NCBI GenBank assembly: GCA_025331445.1
Contig: JAIWNE010000080.1
Span: forward strand, 83,725 to 147,724
From: Blakeslea trispora
Taxonomy: Eukaryota; Mucoromycota; Mucoromycetes; Mucorales; Choanephoraceae
DNA length: 64,000 nucleotides
Reading direction: 5' to 3'
Positions 1 to 9,829 of this stretch are shown piece after piece. The notes beneath the pieces are model-generated. The model was not told where the DNA came from and made no database searches. It saw only the letters and a list, made by a program, of their open reading frames with translations. Both the position numbers and the translations under genes were made by a program. Numbering within the stretch: the first letter of the stretch is position 1; each line of letters starts with the position of its first letter.

Positions 1-1315
1 CGAATACTGCTGGTCGTCTTGGTTACACACCTCCCTCCCCACGCAAGTTTATGCCCTCGTTTGTGGACCGACCTGATTGTTTAACAACCTTCTTGGAAGC
101 TGTGTTTGAAAAGTTATGGGGTAATGCTTTAGAATCACCTCTATCTGAAGTAGCAACTATGACTGCATCCAGTGGAAAGCCAAACAGTACTGAAAGACAA
201 TGGTCATTTCAAGAGCAAGAAGAGCGAAAGACGATTTGGAATACATTGTTGGAGTTATATCTGATGGATGAGGCAGAATCAACAAGAGAACCCACTTCAG
301 CAAGAGATAGGCAACGTCGCAAACGAGAGTTTCGTCAGAGAGCTCTCAGTCTATTGCATGACGAGTCTGTGCATTATGACACCAATCAGGCACTTGTACT
401 TTGTCAGCTGAAGGAGTTTGATGAAGGGATTGTCTATCTCTATGAGAAGACGGGTATGTATACTGACATATTGAAGCATTGGATGAACAAAGGGCAGACG
501 GATCGTGTTATCGAAGGTGTTCGCAAATATGGGTAAGTCTTTTGCTTGGCTTGCATGGCTAATTCAGCAGGGTTTACTGACAAGCAATTAGACCCAAAGA
601 CCCCTCTCTATACCCAATGGTATTGACTTACTTTTCATCTTCACCTGAAATTTTGGCAAAGTCTACTCAAGAATTGTTGTCTGTGATGAGGCACATTGAT
701 GAGCAAGACTTATTACCTCCTATTCAAGTGATTCAAGCTCTTTCGAGATCAAACGTGGCCACAGTTGGATTGATCAAGGGATATATCGGCAAAAAGATTC
801 AGCACGAGAGAGATGAAGTGAAGCAGGTAAAGAGATCAAGAGACAGGAGAGAAAGGAAAGCTAAATTACATTTATTGTAAAGAACGAAGAGTTGATTGAA
901 AGTTATCGGGAAGAAACTGAAAAAAGAAGAAGGGAGATTGAGGAGCTACAGACAACTGCTCTTATCTTTCAGGTTCAAAAATGTTCCAATTGTGAGGGTA
1001 ATTTGGATCTTCCGGCAGTGCACTTTTTATGTAAACACTCATTCCATCAACGGTAAGTGCACAATTTTCTATGAATTGGATCTTTTTCATGTCTCATCCG
1101 TCTGTTGTATTAGATGTCTTGGTGACAATGACAGGGAATGTCCTCAATGTGCTATTCAACATCGTATGATTAGCGAGATAAGAAGAACTCAAGAAGCTAA
1201 CGCAGATAGACATGATCTATTCTTTGAACAATTGGATCACGAAGAAGATGGATTTGAGGTTATAGCTGACTATTTCTCTAAGAATACCATGGCATTTGCC
1301 AAACTTATCGACTAG
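1..1315 (+). CDS. VPS11: VPS11 (PEP5), C-terminal part; HOPS/CORVET tethering subunit
   Basis: Partial at the 5' end: the frame is open from base 3. Exons are 3..532, 592..826, 883..1052 and 1114..1315, all with GT..AG introns of about 55-60 bp, giving 378 C-terminal residues. The fragment has the clathrin-heavy-chain-like helical repeat region (for example LCQLKEFDEGIVYLYEKTGM and the following helices). A short coiled coil (EETEKRRREIEELQ) comes next, then a C-terminal RING-H2 finger: C-S-N-C, then C-K-H-S-F-H, then C-L-G..C-P-Q-C. The third intron falls inside the RING. VPS11 is a core subunit shared by the HOPS and CORVET tethers, which act in endosome and vacuole fusion. The helical repeat plus terminal RING is the family's usual end, so the 3' end is complete. 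The domain order and RING are seen; the function follows from the family. Confidence 0.93.
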
Positions 1316-3890
1316 TAATAATAAAGAGAGAAATACCTTTAAAGAACGCAATTGAATACCTTGCTTGTGCATTGTTTAATCACAAAAGTACTAGACATCA
1401 AATTGTATTGTAGTACAATGAACACAAAGTCAACTAAAAAATTATGCATTGCCAACAAATAATAAAACACCGACAATGTCAATATTGCAGTAGAAATGGT
1501 TTACCCAAACATATTGTCGTTTTCAACTATCTTTCAAAAGACAAAGAATGGATAGTCAGGACAAAGCTCTTGTGTCTGAGAATTTATATGGTTAATAAAA
1601 GAATGCTTCCAATTTCTCTTTTTTTTGTAAAACGAAAAAAAAATCAATTCAAGTGAAGCATCTCTATTAGGCCTTTTATTTGAAAATTGCAAGTTCAAGA
1701 CGCTTACATGTTTGAGAGTAGATTAGAAACATAGATAAGCTAGTGTGTTGCCTTAGGGGTCTGAGGGTGAATAATCCTTGGCACAAATACTGGTATCGTT
1801 CAGTTTTATTGCATTTAGTACACGAATCTTTTAAATATCTCTTACAGAATCTTACTCTTGAATTTCTTTCTGGTTTTTTTTCTTCTACAAAGTCATGGTC
1901 AGAAATACTGATTTCACTTCTTCTACTATTGCATCCTATCATATTCTGTAAAGTGGTGTTGTTTCTAAAGATCTTCTCTCTGAAAAAACTGATAAATACA
2001 CAAAAGCAATACATGATGTTTGTTCATATCGTTTACTTGCCAATTATGTGTCTTTTTTTTTGCTTTTCTGTTTTATGCTGTCGTTATCAGATTCATTTTC
2101 TCTATGAGTATAAACACTGATATTCATTAATTTTCGATCATCCAAAAGTAATATAAGATCGTCTGATTGTAAACTTATGATATCGTAATCAAGGTTAAAA
2201 CATTGTTAGCTTCCCTACTGCCGGAGAATGAGTCTGAGATGGACAAAATAATTTTTTTTTCCCTAAGCCTTTCTCTTCTAATGTCTCTTGTATTCGAATG
2301 TATTTCTATTTCTTACATAAAGAAAAGTGTTGCAAGTAGTTGGAATATACCTGAAAAAAATCTTGGCCCTGTTAGTCTTCGTCTTTGACATAAGAGAGAT
2401 AAAGGAAAGCAGAGGACTAAAGTTTGGTGTTAAGTAGTATTCACGTATTTAGTTTATGTTTTCCATTTTGAGCAGGCTGTAGTGTTTTCCTTTAAAAGAG
2501 CGCCTAGTCTCTTTCAAAACAGCGATACTTTGACAGCTTACTTCTGTACACTTTCAGAAAAAAAAATCGTATGACACTTAGTCACTCAACCTGTCAAACA
2601 TAGTACCTTGTTATTAGTGGTAGATAGAAGGCAAAATGCAAAGTAATGCTTAAATACTCAAAGGTGAAAGAAATTCAGTTTTCTTTGTGAGCCAGCTTGC
2701 TACTCTTACGATAGTCAAATTAGGCAAAGTCTTACTGAAACAGTCGGGGAAAGCGAACACAGATCAGCATTACGCTTCTTGTTCGTTTAGAATGTTTATT
2801 TCTACAATGACATCAAGGTCAGGGCTTCCTTCATTAAGAAAGAAAGAAAAGCTCAACTAAATTTGTAACAAAGGCCAAGTTCTCTCTTTTTCGTTACTTT
2901 ATTGATAGAAATAACAAACTTTTTTTGTTGTTTAGTATAGCTTAATTAGCTGTTGCTAACGAGTCTTAAGAAATGAATATAGTTAAAGGATCACCAATCC
3001 CTTTTGACAAAGATGTTTTAAGAAAAAGAAAATAGGGTCTCTTTTTTTGGGATAATCAGAGACCAACTTCTGCTAAAAGCTGAGTTTGATTTCTGCTTTT
3101 TTTTTTGTTTCTCATTGGTGGTTGATAACAAAATGGTACCTGAATCAAAATGAGAAAACATACACTACTTTACAGTAACAAGGTTCAGAAATACATTCTA
3201 TTCTCATTACTGCAATTTCAAGGTAAATAAAGCGAACCAAATGGGGTTTCTTGAACTTCCAGGCAACTATTTGAATAGTCGTAACCTTGATGTCTATAGA
3301 GTTTCTTTTGGTACTTCTACTACCTTGTACTACCTTTTTTTTTGGTTTCCTTACAAGCGAAGAATGTTAGCCCATTTTTTTTTTGTTTAGTGAAAACTTA
3401 ACTTGTAAACACAGATGCATTTTGTTATCGCGTTGAAGCAATCGTATTACTGTTTATCAAATTAAGTGGCAAGTATAAAATGGAATGTTATAGCAAAATG
3501 ACGATCAAAACAACAGGTCAAAATGAATAGCTTTTTTTGTCAGACAATGACTCCACGTTGTGTAAACTAGCTTGTTTTCTCAAACTCAGTCGTTTGTACG
3601 CTCAACTTGGTCTTTTGTTTTTTTTTGCACCATTCGTTTCCAACTCCGTATGTTGGCGGAAAATGCAGTAGGATGAGTTTTTGTAAAATTCATTTTTGCA
3701 TTTCCCCCCCTTTTTTTTCTTTCCTTTTTCAAGCATACCTTTTTTCTATAAAAAGCAAAAAAAAAGTGAGCACAACCCATTTCTTTCTTCTTTCTTTCTT
3801 CTTACCAATACTTTTTTTTTTCCTTGATCGCTTTGTACGTGATAGTCAATTCTCCAAGCCATTGCTTTTCTAACTTATATTCTATAGTAC
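1316..3890. other. AT-rich intergenic region, no gene recognised
   Basis: About 2.6 kb of AT-rich DNA with many T and A runs. Short open frames occur on both strands but have low-complexity translations and no family resemblance. The end of this stretch is the probable promoter of the next gene: a TATA-like element (tctataaaaag) near 3744-3755 and a pyrimidine-rich leader before the ATG at 3891. Confidence 0.6.
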
Positions 3891-5327
3891 ATGTTAACTG
3901 CTGTACAACACAATTTACCATCAGCAGAGTCTGAACCCAAATCAAACAACAAAATTGGAGTTTTAACCAAAAAGAAAGCTATTGAAAATTTCCGCTATTC
4001 ACAGGAAGATGTGAATGAGTTGATCATAGAAGAAAATGCTGTTGATGAGGATCTGCAATTAGCAGACCGTGTGTTTTGTGCAACTATCCATAAATTCACT
4101 AAACAAAACTGCCCTGATTCATCTCCGAACAAGAAACGGTCAACTCGTTATTCCTTTCTAGAGAATTGGTTTCTGCATAAGATCTATAGTAAATCACAAC
4201 AAACTTTACTAGGAGTTTCCCCTGTTACTCCTGCTGTCATCTTGTCAGGTGACGATTTTATGTTTACGCCTCCCTTTCTGCAATCGCCACCGCCTCAGTT
4301 TGAAGACATGGATGATGAAGATTATTACTACGATGAAGACGATCACTGGGAAGCAAATGAGTATCTGTACAGTCTTAGCCCTTGCCCTGAATCAAAGCAA
4401 GCAGCTGACAATGACTTTGCATTCTATCGTCATCAAGACGAGCACGAAGAGGACCGTGAAAACAATAGACTGAAGATGTTATCTACTGCCTTCTTAAAGT
4501 CGCCTTCTCTAGTTGAAAACCCCATCTGCTTTTACAGCCAAGATGACATGTACAATTTTGTTGCTGAAAACATACAGTTAGAAGAAGAAGACGTATTTTT
4601 AGAAGATGAGCGCATTCGTTCCTTAAGCGATATCAAATCTTTAACCATCAACACGCAACAAGCTGCAGATGACAGCAAACTGAGCGACGAAGATGAAAGT
4701 AGCGACAGTCTGTCAGGCCTAAGTGATCCTGCTACACAAGATAGTGATGTACCAGGACTTTCGTATTCTGCAACTACCATTCATTCTGCATCTCACGAAG
4801 ATATGTTTGATGACGAAGAAGCGTCTGGTTCTTACCATAGTACAACAGAAAACATCATGATTCCAGTCAACAAAACAAATGAAGATGATGTTTCACAAAT
4901 CACACAAATCAGCCCCGTGACACGATCTTCTACCTTCCTGAGTCAAAGATCCTCCTTGGATGATGATTCTTCAGTCTATTCATACCAGTCATTGGCTGAT
5001 ATCATCAACAGTCAACAACCACCACAAGCCACATCCCTCTCTTCTATTCCCTCCAAGATCTATCGCTATGGTTCAATCAAGAGTCAAGCAATTGGCTCAA
5101 AGGTGAAATCGCTTGTCAACACCTTGTCTAGTCATCATGCAAACAATGATGAAGAAATGGGATTACAAACTCAGCAACAGATGTGTCATGATGCATCGGA
5201 CTCCACCCTGATGTCACTATGGACTTGTCTTGTTGTCTATGTCATTTCCACCTGGCAAATGCTTATCAACAGCATGAAACGAGCATTCAGCATTTCAACC
5301 ACCGATGAAAGACAACCTCTTTTGTAA
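3891..5327 (+). CDS. Orphan acidic protein with C-terminal membrane segment
   Basis: Single-exon gene of 478 residues that I do not recognise. It starts at the first ATG after a TATA-like element and a pyrimidine-rich leader. The N-terminal quarter is mixed and possibly folded. An aromatic and acidic patch follows around residues 136-155 (runs of D, E and Y), then long Ser/Asp/Glu/Thr-rich stretches with likely phosphorylation sites. Near residues 438-462 there is one hydrophobic stretch (LWTCLVVYVISTWQMLI), followed by a basic residue and an end in ERQPLL. That makes a tail-anchored or single-pass membrane protein with a mostly disordered cytosolic part plausible. The terminal dileucine could be a sorting signal, which is inference. 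Codon use and the long clean frame support a real gene; no function is assigned. Confidence 0.72.
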   Translation: MLTAVQHNLPSAESEPKSNNKIGVLTKKKAIENFRYSQEDVNELIIEENAVDEDLQLADRVFCATIHKFTKQNCPDSSPNKKRSTRYSFLENWFLHKIYSKSQQTLLGVSPVTPAVILSGDDFMFTPPFLQSPPPQFEDMDDEDYYYDEDDHWEANEYLYSLSPCPESKQAADNDFAFYRHQDEHEEDRENNRLKMLSTAFLKSPSLVENPICFYSQDDMYNFVAENIQLEEEDVFLEDERIRSLSDIKSLTINTQQAADDSKLSDEDESSDSLSGLSDPATQDSDVPGLSYSATTIHSASHEDMFDDEEASGSYHSTTENIMIPVNKTNEDDVSQITQISPVTRSSTFLSQRSSLDDDSSVYSYQSLADIINSQQPPQATSLSSIPSKIYRYGSIKSQAIGSKVKSLVNTLSSHHANNDEEMGLQTQQQMCHDASDSTLMSLWTCLVVYVISTWQMLINSMKRAFSISTTDERQPLL

Positions 5328-5447
5328 ATTATTTTTCGATCTTTCATTGCTTGTACATTTCCTTTTATATACATCCCATTTTACATATTTATTTATTTCC
5401 CCCGTTTGTACAATAATAACAATAAAAAAAATGTTTATTATCATTGC

Positions 5448-6224
5448 CTACAAATGAATGACTTCCTTCCAAAGAGGATCTGTCAAATAATGAATATTTT
5501 CAACACCAATACCCTTATTGACCAATTTACTACACAAAATGGTCAATTGCTTTTTTCTTTTGCCTAAACATCTCCTCTTTTTCAACTTACATGTCTTGTG
5601 TACTCATCTTGAGTAAGCCAATAGCAAGGGCATTTTCTTTTCCTTCAGCCATGATAGCAACAACTGAATTGACTGGTAAGTCTTCATCCATACGAGCACC
5701 TTTTGATGTCAAACCGGGGCACATAATATTAGCTCCGGACAAGACAAATTTGATGGCGCCACGGTCCACTTGTAAGCGAGGCAACATATCAGGATCTAAA
5801 CAAGCTAAGCTTAGTACTCTCTATCCTTTTTCTTTTCGGTTTATTGCTATCCTACATTTGTGAAGCAAAGCGAGTGTTGGAATGAATGGTCCATCAAAGT
5901 GTTGAAAGAAAAGAATTTCACCATTGACTGAGAGAAATGAAATATGGTCATGACTGATTGATATTAGTAAATATCGCGTTCCTCTCTACTATCTTTAGTT
6001 TTCTTTTTTACCCTTTGATTTGAACAATGGGTGTCTTCTTGGGCATCAAGTTCTCCAAGACAGCTTCAATCTTTGGGTATTGGTCATTGAGCTTTGTACG
6101 AATGTTACGTTGAACTGAAGACTTCAACTGTGATTGACCAGCAATATTCTCAGAGAAACTGAACCTATTTGACTCGTGAATATCTCGTCTATCACAACAA
6201 TGTCCTGTCTTACTTTTTGAACAT
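5448..6224 (-). CDS. TMA20: MCTS1/TMA20-type PUA-domain translation factor
   Basis: Five exons on the minus strand: 6214..6224 (11-nt first exon), 6012..6164, 5856..5953, 5591..5795 and 5448..5529. They join in frame to 182 residues, against about 181 for animal MCTS1. The start ATG is followed by a GTAAGA donor; joining gives the family N-terminus M-F-K-K-F. The N-terminal domain contains MPKK, and the PUA domain has [18 protein letters not shown], the family's most conserved block, followed by VAIMAEGK. The protein ends in [12 protein letters not shown] and a short tail, as in the family. MCTS1/Tma20 pairs with DENR/Tma22 and acts on the 40S ribosome in recycling and re-initiation. The very short first exon is easily missed by gene finders. 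Confidence 0.92.
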
Positions 6225-6653
6225 GATAGAACAAGACTTGAAAAAAAAAGAGTAGATATCAAGGGACTTTCAGTCGGGCGTTTTCTATTATGTGTCAGGT
6301 AGTTTGGGTGTCTTAATTTTGGGTGTCCCGGAGCTTGAAATAAAGATGACAGGAAAAATAGTCACTGCAGTTTAACCTTCTCCAAGGTCATAGTGTATAT
6401 CATGAACAGAAAAGAAGCATGCAAGAAGCTATGGTGTCCAACTCTAACACTAAGCAAATAGCAAAAATGGAACTTTGAGCAGTGAATTATTTACTTATTA
6501 AAGAAAAAAAAAGATTGAATATGTTTTTTTTGTAACAAACTACGACTGTGTTGATAGCCTTTGAAAGAGGAGAGTAACTTTTTGCTCCCGTGAATTCTTC
6601 GCTGAAGTGCTTCGATTTATCTATAGTGAAAATACTTTCTACGTTTTCACTCT
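6225..6653. other. Intergenic, MCTS1 upstream region
   Basis: About 430 bp between the MCTS1 start and the edge of the transposon relic. It is AT-rich. I see no gene and no clear core promoter motif beyond A/T runs. Confidence 0.5.
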
Positions 6654-7503
6654 TTAAGTTTTTTTTTTTTCAACAATAAAGAAATGGCTGCCTGGAGGGA
6701 ACCAGGAATACATCCTTGCATGAAGAGCATATTCTACTGCCAAAGGAGCATTGATATGTATTACCGGAGGGAAATAGGGCTGACAACCCCTTTCTTTTAA
6801 GTCTCCTTTTTCGTTTCTGAAACGAGGATCTTTTTTGGTAGGATCTTCAACAAAGAAAAACGGAGGCAAGCTTTCTTCTGTTATCAGGTTGCAACAAGTG
6901 ACATATTTCTTGTTGCAAGTATTGCAGTATGCTCTTGCTTTTAATCTTTGAAGGATATGATCTTTGAATTTGCCTTCAAAATCTTCCTTCAACTCATTCA
7001 ACTTCATCTTCTTGTCTTCCTCTTTCTCTTTCCTTCTCTCATGAAACACTTTCATGGATTGAGTGTCAGGCAAGAATGGCAGAAGATTGTTCAATAATCA
7101 TGTGCAATTCATTGCTGCTATTATATCCAGGACAAAGACTGAAACGATACATGCTTGCGAATCCAAACAGATTTTTGAGAGATGGAGACATCTTGCTAAG
7201 AATCTAATCAAGGCAATTGTAAACATCATCTTGCACGCCTCGAGTGAACGAGATGTCTTTTGATCGAACGAAATTTCTCATCAACTGATTTCCTGAAAGA
7301 CTATTCCCATTTTCATAGCAATCGAAAGCATCTAACAAAACTTGATCCATAGCATTCCTAAGGTCACATATGCTCTCAAATGAGTTCTTTATATAAGGAA
7401 TGATACATCTTATAAGATGCTCAAATGAGGCATCAATGTAACAAAAATTGTTGTTGTTTGGATCAAGATGCAAGCTGTAATAAAAGCGCTCTCTTTTCTG
7501 CAT
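6654..7503 (-). pseudogene. USP-like deubiquitinase relic inside the transposon remnant
   Basis: Two frames (7503..7204, then 7094..6654, with an intervening readable stretch interrupted by TAG and TGA) make one degraded protein. Its start, N-N-N-F-C-Y-I-D-A-S-F-E-H-L, lines up with the USP Cys box (G-N-T-C-Y-M-N-S-x-L-Q-x-L). Helical sequence follows, then LFGFASMYRFSLC and CNTCNKKYVTCC, which could be zinc-finger 'fingers'. The segment FPPVIHIN..EYALHARM..SWFPPGSHFF resembles the USP pattern ending in L-P-P-x-L and then G-H-Y. The catalytic Cys and His positions are therefore recognisable, but stops make it a pseudogene. The fold assignment is inference and needs a profile comparison. Confidence 0.45.
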
Positions 7504-8960
7504 TGGCAGTGGTGATACATCGTTGAATATGAGGATGTCTACACAAACAACATTGAGTTAAACATCATTTACTGGTAAATAGTCATTGTGTTTATTGCCT
7601 CGAGGAAGTTGGGTCAGGTCTTTGGAAGCGATTGAAACATCATCTTCAAATGCTGCACTAATTTCTTTGTCAAGCAAAGCCATGTACTTTTCAGGAACAG
7701 CTTCCTCTAACGCTTCCAAAGTTACATCTTTTCTCTTAGAATCGACGGTGGTAGCATAGAAAGGAGTTAGCTTCACAACCTCATAAACTAAGTCTTTCTC
7801 GGCCTTGATGTGGTTTCCCATAAATGTTTTAAATTCTTCTGTTTGTGTTTCATCACTGGCAATTAAACACTCTTCAACTTCAACTTCTACGAAGGGCTTT
7901 TTTCTTCTTCTCACTGCTTGCTTTGATGTTGTCAATATATATCTCGTCTGCTTCTTCTTACTTCTTTTTTGCCTTATTGAGCTGAGAGTTCTCATCTCCC
8001 AAGAATGCTTCAGCATTGTTAGGTGCACAACCATTGCTTTCCTTGTAAAACCTTACAAGTTTCTTGCACTTTTTGCTGCCGTAAGTAGACACAATACTCA
8101 ATTTGTAGTAGTGAGATAAAGCACTAAGACCATCTTTTATCACTTGAAGTAGCTGTCTGGTTGCAAGAGATATAGACGACTTGGCATCAATAGTAGCATA
8201 AGTCATACTATGAAACGATTCAGCAGATTTGAACGTTCTAGTGCAAAGAGCAGCTAAAGATGGCTTCATCTTTGAATCGTAGCAAAAGATCATACTACTG
8301 GCAGACGGCTGGAGCCACCATGACATCCATCTACGGCAGTTTGTAAATTGAAGCGAGAGCTGAAAGACAGTTTGCATAAATGTTATTGACTCATCAGTAA
8401 CACGCAAATGCATTAATAGTTGCAGAAACTGAAGCTTTTGAGAAGGAGGTACAACAGAATGATTGCTTACAACTCTATGAATACTTTACATCCAGTGCAT
8501 GTAACAGCCCTTCAAATGGCTCAATGCCTCCTTCAGCTGTTCGCCTGTACCGTTGTCATCGGCACTGTTGTTAAAGTAAAAGTCATAGGCATGAATAAAG
8601 CTACTTGGGAGTAGTCAAAGGATCATTCTTAACTTCCTCTTTGTTTTTACCAAGCAAATGAATGCGCCTGTATACCCCCATGGTGATGGATTCCTTTGCA
8701 GTTCACTCGTAAAATATTTTTTTCCCTTGAAAGACAATTGTATTGTTAAAGTCCTATACTCTGGCAGAATAGTGTTTGTTATACATTTTGGTTCGCTCAT
8801 TGCTGCTTAGTAATTGGTTTGAGGTTGTCTTTCCTCCTGTCTCATCTCCTTGTGCCATAAACTACAAGTTTCGTCGGTATAGCAAAAACATGTGTTGGTT
8901 CTGACAACAGCGTCCTTTATGATGTTCTTGTTCCTTTCTTCTTGAGCATATCCTACAAGA
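6654..8960 (-). mobile_element. Decayed MULE-type transposon relic with transposase C-terminal part and USP-like domain
   Basis: Reading the minus strand from about 8960 down to 6654 gives broken but protein-like frames with stops and frameshifts. From 8960 to about 8800 there is a Cys-containing piece (RTNTCFCYTDETCSLWHKE). At 8413..7958 lies a stretch resembling the C-terminal part of fungal MULE-type transposases (MSWWLQPSASSMIF.. then KSAESFHSMTYATID, corresponding to the usual TTNAEE-MH region). A charged linker (8034..7558) follows. From 7503 to 6654 there is a peptidase-like segment with a NNNFCYIDASFEHL box, Cys pairs (CNTCNKKYVTCC) and a terminal GSHFFIV. In-frame stops (for example near 7204) and frame changes show it is not functional. 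The transposase link rests on pattern memory, not on an alignment. I saw no terminal inverted repeats or target duplication. Confidence 0.6.
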
Positions 8961-9829
8961 AGTCTACACGTTGAGAATCGCAGAGATGGTCTGCTTTATC
9001 TTGAGTTATTGCTAAGGCTGTTGAAAGCTGTATTCTGAAATGATTTTATTGTGTGGCTTGTACCTTTATTCTTAAACTTTAAGACACTCAAAGCATTTGC
9101 CCTCTATTTCCTAAAGATCAATTGTCATATTTTAAAAAAAAATGGGATGATAATGTGCTGGTAAAGAAAATTCTTGCTCAGGAACTGCTCAAGGCATTAG
9201 CCATATTTCATAATCGAGTTCAAAGGTATACACTCTGTTAACTGCAGACTCTATCTGATTAAAACTAGTTTTCGCTGTAAGGGTGCTTGAATTGATCAAT
9301 CATGTAGCAAGTTTAAGAAGGTAATGGATTGGCAATTGAGAAGGGGCTTTGAATTGCTTTAGACCTGATTTATCATAGTTTTATTTCGAAAAAGCAATCA
9401 GTTGTTGAGTTCGGATCAGACACAAACCTGCATTTAGCAAAGAAAATTGATTGAAATAGTCAAATTATTTTCCTAAAAAAAAGCGTAACTTACTAGATAC
9501 TTGGTATTTCGTTTTGATTATCACATTTTTTCCAAACTTTTCTCTTAAATCAATGATAGAAAAAAAAAAAGTCAATCAACCGAGTCCTGTCAAAAACAGG
9601 CTTAAAAAAAAAGAAGAAAAGAAAAGAGGTAATAACTTGAGTTTTCTCTTACTTGCCGTATGCAAATTTCATGCATAGTTAAGGACCATTCGCATATATA
9701 TAAAAATAAGTCAACAATGGTAGTGACACTCCTGGCTTTCTAATTTTAGTTGATTGTTGAATTATTTTACCATTCCTCTCTTCTTTCATTTCTTTTTCTT
9801 TTTTCTTATTTGTTGTCATCCTAACTATC
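8961..9829. other. Intergenic, promoter side of the NVJ2-like gene
   Basis: No gene recognised. The distal part is featureless AT-rich sequence that may include more decayed transposon. A TATA-like element (catatatataaaaa) lies near 9693-9706, about 125 bp before the next start codon, followed by a T/C-rich leader (9770-9825). Confidence 0.5.

Noticed and set aside
1676..2388. Several frames in the VPS11 downstream region
   Set aside because: Overlapping on both strands, low-complexity, no family match and no coding bias.
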